64,000 nucleotides of DNA from CAZHDB01 sp964531225 (lineage in GTDB: Archaea; Thermoproteota; Thermoprotei_A; Sulfolobales; Desulfurococcaceae): contig CAZHDB010000004.1 of the NCBI GenBank assembly GCA_964531225.1, positions 1 through 64,000 of the forward strand, in the 5' to 3' direction. Of the stretch, positions 61,049-64,000 are shown in pieces. The position numbers and the translations under genes are program-made. Position 1 is the stretch's first letter; each line of letters opens with the position of its first letter. Under the pieces are notes generated by a model. The model saw nothing but the letters and a program-made list of their open reading frames with translations. It did not search any database and was not told the DNA's origin.

Positions 61049-62404
61049 GTGAAAAATTTGGAAGCTAAGCCTAAGATAAAACTTGATGAAAAAATGTTAA
61101 TTGTTTTGCTAGAGGCTCTTCGGTGGAGTGAAAGGATTAAACCTAGCCAGCATGCAAAGAGAATGGTTTTTGAAAAGCATAAAGTTAGTGATCGTATTGA
61201 AAGGGTCTTAACAGCTATTTATTACTCTATACTTAAGAGACAGGGTATTCTGGACAAAATTATTGAAGACATAACTAATGTTAGGCCCATCTATATACTC
61301 GATCCATGGCTTAGATCGGCTTTGAGATTAGCCATCGAACTTATGGTTTTCCGCAGACCCAGTCAAGCTACGAAAAAGAGGTTAAGAAATGTTATTGCAG
61401 GTGTTATATCTAGTAAGTCTCATCCATATATAGGAATGTATTATTGGAGAATATTTGAAAAACTAGAGGGTTATACATACAAGCCTAAAACATCGATTGA
61501 AGAACTGGAATATCGGTATTTACTTCCCAAATGGTTTATTGAAAAAATGATAGAACTACTTGGTAAAAAAGAAGCAGAACAGTTATTTAATGCCTTAAAT
61601 AAAAAAATGCCGATTAGCGTTAGAGTAAATACTCTTAAAACATCTGTAATTGACGTAATTGAGGAGCTTACAAAGGATGTACCATGGGTTGAGCAAAGTA
61701 AAGTAGTAAAAACAGTACTTAGATTCCCAGGTCCATATTCATTTAATAAGTCAAGGCTTTGGAGAGAAGGATACATCATTATCCAAGAAGAAGCTGCTGC
61801 AGTAGCATCTATATTGCTTAACCCAAAGCCCGGAGAGATAGTTGCTGATCTAGCTGCAGCGCCTGGAGGTAAGACTGAACATATGGCTGAACTAATGAAC
61901 AATGATGGTATCATATACGCCTTCGACATAGATGATCTTAGGATAAAGAGAATGAAGGATCTCCTTAAGAGAACAGGTATCAATATTGTTAAGATATATA
62001 AGATGGATTCTAGAAAGGCACCGGAAGTTCTTGGTGAGGAATCTGTTGATAAGGTTCTTATAGATGCTCCGTGTACAAGTGATGGTACATTAGCTAAGAA
62101 CCCGGATCTTAGGTGGAGAATTCGAGAAGATGCTATACCTGAATTTGCCAAGCTACAACTTGAAATGCTTGATGCTGGGTGGAGGATCTTGAGGAAAGGA
62201 GGTAGGTTACTTTATTGTACCTGTAGCATGTTTATAGAGGAGAACGAGGATGTTATTAAAAAATTCATTAGTAAACATGAAGATGCTAAATTAGTGTTCT
62301 TGAATGGTCCATATGATCCCGGGTTCTTGGATGGCACCCTAAGGGCTTTTCCACATAAACATGGAACAATAGGTTTCTTCTATGCGTTATTGGAGAAGAG
62401 ATAG
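61049..62404 (+). CDS. RsmB/NSUN-family rRNA cytosine-C5 methyltransferase
   Basis: A SAM-dependent RNA m5C methyltransferase of about 451 residues. The first 150 residues form a NusB-like helical domain, followed by the RNA-binding region (SVRVNTLK). The Rossmann core has DLAAAPGGKTEHMAEL (motif I), IDAPCTSDGT with one catalytic Cys, and YCTCSMFIEENE with the other. The target base, rRNA or tRNA, is not known. AGGTG lies at 61040-61044; GTG 61049 fits best, with TTG 61046 or TTG 61058 possible. Confidence 0.9.
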   Translation: MKNLEAKPKIKLDEKMLIVLLEALRWSERIKPSQHAKRMVFEKHKVSDRIERVLTAIYYSILKRQGILDKIIEDITNVRPIYILDPWLRSALRLAIELMVFRRPSQATKKRLRNVIAGVISSKSHPYIGMYYWRIFEKLEGYTYKPKTSIEELEYRYLLPKWFIEKMIELLGKKEAEQLFNALNKKMPISVRVNTLKTSVIDVIEELTKDVPWVEQSKVVKTVLRFPGPYSFNKSRLWREGYIIIQEEAAAVASILLNPKPGEIVADLAAAPGGKTEHMAELMNNDGIIYAFDIDDLRIKRMKDLLKRTGINIVKIYKMDSRKAPEVLGEESVDKVLIDAPCTSDGTLAKNPDLRWRIREDAIPEFAKLQLEMLDAGWRILRKGGRLLYCTCSMFIEENEDVIKKFISKHEDAKLVFLNGPYDPGFLDGTLRAFPHKHGTIGFFYALLEKR

Positions 62405-62505
62405 TTTTGATTAATTTATAATTACCATTATTAGTAAAGTCCATGATATTTTCTATGGTAAGGTTTTTGTCTCTCAACGAATTATCTATACCTCGGGTAT
62501 ATTCA

Positions 62506-63909
62506 ATGGGAAAATTATTTGGTACTGCTGGTATTAGAAAAGTATATCCGGAAGGCGTTGATCCTATTTTAGCTTATAAACTAGGTCTGGCGGTCTCGGA
62601 AATAGTTGGTAACTACGGTACAGCATATATAGTACATGATACAAGAATAACGAGTCCTACGCTAAGCCTAGCTATCATGAGTGGTTTTATGGCAGGAGGG
62701 CTTGAAGCCGGATATATAGGCTTGGCTCCTACACCAGTAGCAGCATATGCTAGTCTATGGCATGGTGTTGTAGGAGTATCCGTTACCGCTAGCCATAATC
62801 CTCCGGAATACAATGGATTTAAATTCTACGATCAAGATGGATATGAATTTACGAGATCTATAGAAAATAGAATTGAAGAGTATATTGACAAGGTTAAGCC
62901 CCGTTCATGGGAGATTGCTAAGAACTTCTTTATAGCTAAAGAGATAATTGATGAATACATAGACGATATTTCTCAAAGACTTATTCCAGAGAGAAAAACC
63001 ATCGAACCATCCATTGTGGTTGATTTAGCAAATGGTGCTAGCTATTATGTTACACCAACGGTGTTAAGGAAAATAGGTGCTAGAGTATATACTGTAAATG
63101 CTAATCCAGACGGCTACTTTACTGGGAGACCTCCAGAGCCTAGAAAGGATGTTTTAGAAAAATTATTACCTGTTTATCGTGGTTTTGATCCACATGTTAT
63201 ATTGGCTCACGATGGTGATGCAGATAGATTAGCGGTTCTTAGTCCGGATAAGGGTTTTATTAGGCAGGATCGTATTATAGCGTTTTATGCTGCTAAATTG
63301 CTTGAAGAAAGAAAAGGACTTGTTGTAGTATCTATTGATACAGGTAAAGTTGTTGATGAAGTTGTAGAAAGAATGGGAGGTAGGGTTGAAAGATATGTTT
63401 TGGGTAAAACACATGAAAGAGTAAAGGAGTTAGGAGTTATGAATATAGTTCTTGCGGCTGAGCCATGGAAATTAATTGATCCTAGTTGGGGCCCATGGGT
63501 AGATGGTGTATGGCAAGCAGCATTAATTGTTAAAACAATTATTGAAGAAGGAAAGCCATTTGATAAAATACTTGATGAAATGAACATTCCAGATTATCCA
63601 TGGGATCGTAGAAGTTACTATATTGAACCCTTAGATAGAAGAAATCAGATTTATAATGAACTTATTGAGGAATTGCATGAATTACTTGGTGATCCAATTA
63701 ATGTATTGACCATAGATGGCTATAGATTCGAATATAAAGATGGATCATGGGTTCTCCTGAGGAAAAGTGGTACTGAGCCTAAGATCAGATTATATGCAGA
63801 GGCTCCTGTTAAAGATAGATTATTAACAATAGTAGAACGTATTGAGTATAAATTAGAATCTATTGCTAGAAAATATAATGCAAGAATAGTTGAGAAAACT
63901 ATAGGATAA
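62506..63909 (+). CDS. Phosphohexomutase (phosphoglucosamine/phosphomannomutase family)
   Basis: An enzyme of about 467 residues of the alpha-D-phosphohexomutase family, interconverting hexose 1- and 6-phosphates. The phosphoserine motif is TASHNPPEYNGFKF (about residue 92), the metal loop DGDADR (about 238) and the C-terminal phosphate site RKSGTEPKIRLY. FGTAGIRK at the start is typical, which supports ATG 62506; the frame is open back to 62443. The substrate could be glucosamine, mannose or glucose phosphate. It would feed nucleotide-sugar supply, for example for the glycans used by STT3. Confidence 0.9.
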   Translation: MGKLFGTAGIRKVYPEGVDPILAYKLGLAVSEIVGNYGTAYIVHDTRITSPTLSLAIMSGFMAGGLEAGYIGLAPTPVAAYASLWHGVVGVSVTASHNPPEYNGFKFYDQDGYEFTRSIENRIEEYIDKVKPRSWEIAKNFFIAKEIIDEYIDDISQRLIPERKTIEPSIVVDLANGASYYVTPTVLRKIGARVYTVNANPDGYFTGRPPEPRKDVLEKLLPVYRGFDPHVILAHDGDADRLAVLSPDKGFIRQDRIIAFYAAKLLEERKGLVVVSIDTGKVVDEVVERMGGRVERYVLGKTHERVKELGVMNIVLAAEPWKLIDPSWGPWVDGVWQAALIVKTIIEEGKPFDKILDEMNIPDYPWDRRSYYIEPLDRRNQIYNELIEELHELLGDPINVLTIDGYRFEYKDGSWVLLRKSGTEPKIRLYAEAPVKDRLLTIVERIEYKLESIARKYNARIVEKTIG

Positions 63910-64000
63910 GTTCCACATTTTGAAAATATATTATCGATCTATATAATCCTTTTAAATATTTTGTTTAAATTTATATGTTGCCATTATTTTTATGAGCAAT

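Noticed and set aside
61471..62151. 226-codon minus-strand frame inside the methyltransferase gene
   Set aside because: It lies antisense to the catalytic domain of a clear RsmB-type enzyme; Ser-rich shadow composition.
1..64000. CRISPR arrays, insertion sequences, prophage, tRNA or rRNA genes
   Set aside because: No regularly spaced repeats, transposase, integrase, phage genes or tRNA T-arm patterns were found when reading the gaps on both strands.

Overview
The window looks like chromosome from a hyperthermophilic crenarchaeon of the Desulfurococcales, most like Staphylothermus. That placement is inference from gene content: an archaeal AspRS, an NMD3-like protein, a Cdv/ESCRT-III-type cell-division protein, Mre11-Rad50, a single-chain STT3/AglB, mevalonate kinase, indolepyruvate:ferredoxin oxidoreductase, and many GTG/TTG starts preceded by GGTG-type ribosome binding sites. 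The DNA is AT-rich and gene-dense, so the few GC-rich intergenic islands stand out as candidate structured RNAs. I see no insertion sequence, prophage, CRISPR array, tRNA or rRNA gene.

Layout. 1-4.9 kb: hypothetical membrane/secreted proteins, NMD3-like protein, an Lrp-type regulator with a cysteine tail, a DUF2797-like protein and adenylate kinase. 5-10.6 kb: aspS, a GC-rich structured RNA candidate (about 6454-6643), a calcium-type P-ATPase and two proteins of unknown role. 11-15.9 kb: iorAB, cytidine deaminase, small unknown genes and a secreted, membrane-anchored protein. 16-22.3 kb: an MrfA/Hrq1-like helicase with a small zinc protein, biotin ligase, a YkgJ-like protein, NMN adenylyltransferase, an M50 protease and a regulator. 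22.4-26.9 kb: ornithine carbamoyltransferase, STT3 oligosaccharyltransferase and a CdvB-like protein. 26.9-32.4 kb: an ECF vitamin transporter (T, fused A1A2, S) whose promoter carries two overlapping palindromes. Next to it is a threonine-synthase-like protein fused to a winged helix, in which the PLP-binding lysine is replaced by arginine. 32.5-42.5 kb: Mrp/NBP35 ATPase, mevalonate kinase, a C/D box sRNA, a sirtuin without an ATG/GTG/TTG start, a degenerate amidohydrolase, Mre11-Rad50 and a nitrilase. 42.6-51 kb: a thioesterase, a thioredoxin-fold/metal-motif gene pair, two MoeA paralogues plus MoaB (molybdenum/tungsten cofactor), and an AmrS-like radical SAM protein. 51-64 kb: isoaspartyl peptidase, a run containing SpoIIM-like, HAD and threonine synthase genes leading into feoAB, then ileS, an rRNA m5C methyltransferase and a phosphohexomutase.

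How it fits together. The metabolism suggested is anaerobic peptide fermentation: 2-oxoacid oxidation by ferredoxin enzymes, tungsten/molybdenum cofactor synthesis, iron uptake and vitamin salvage. The most striking items are the structured RNA at 6.45 kb, the pseudo-threonine-synthase-HTH fusion beside the ECF operon, and the perfect 22-bp palindrome in front of feoA.
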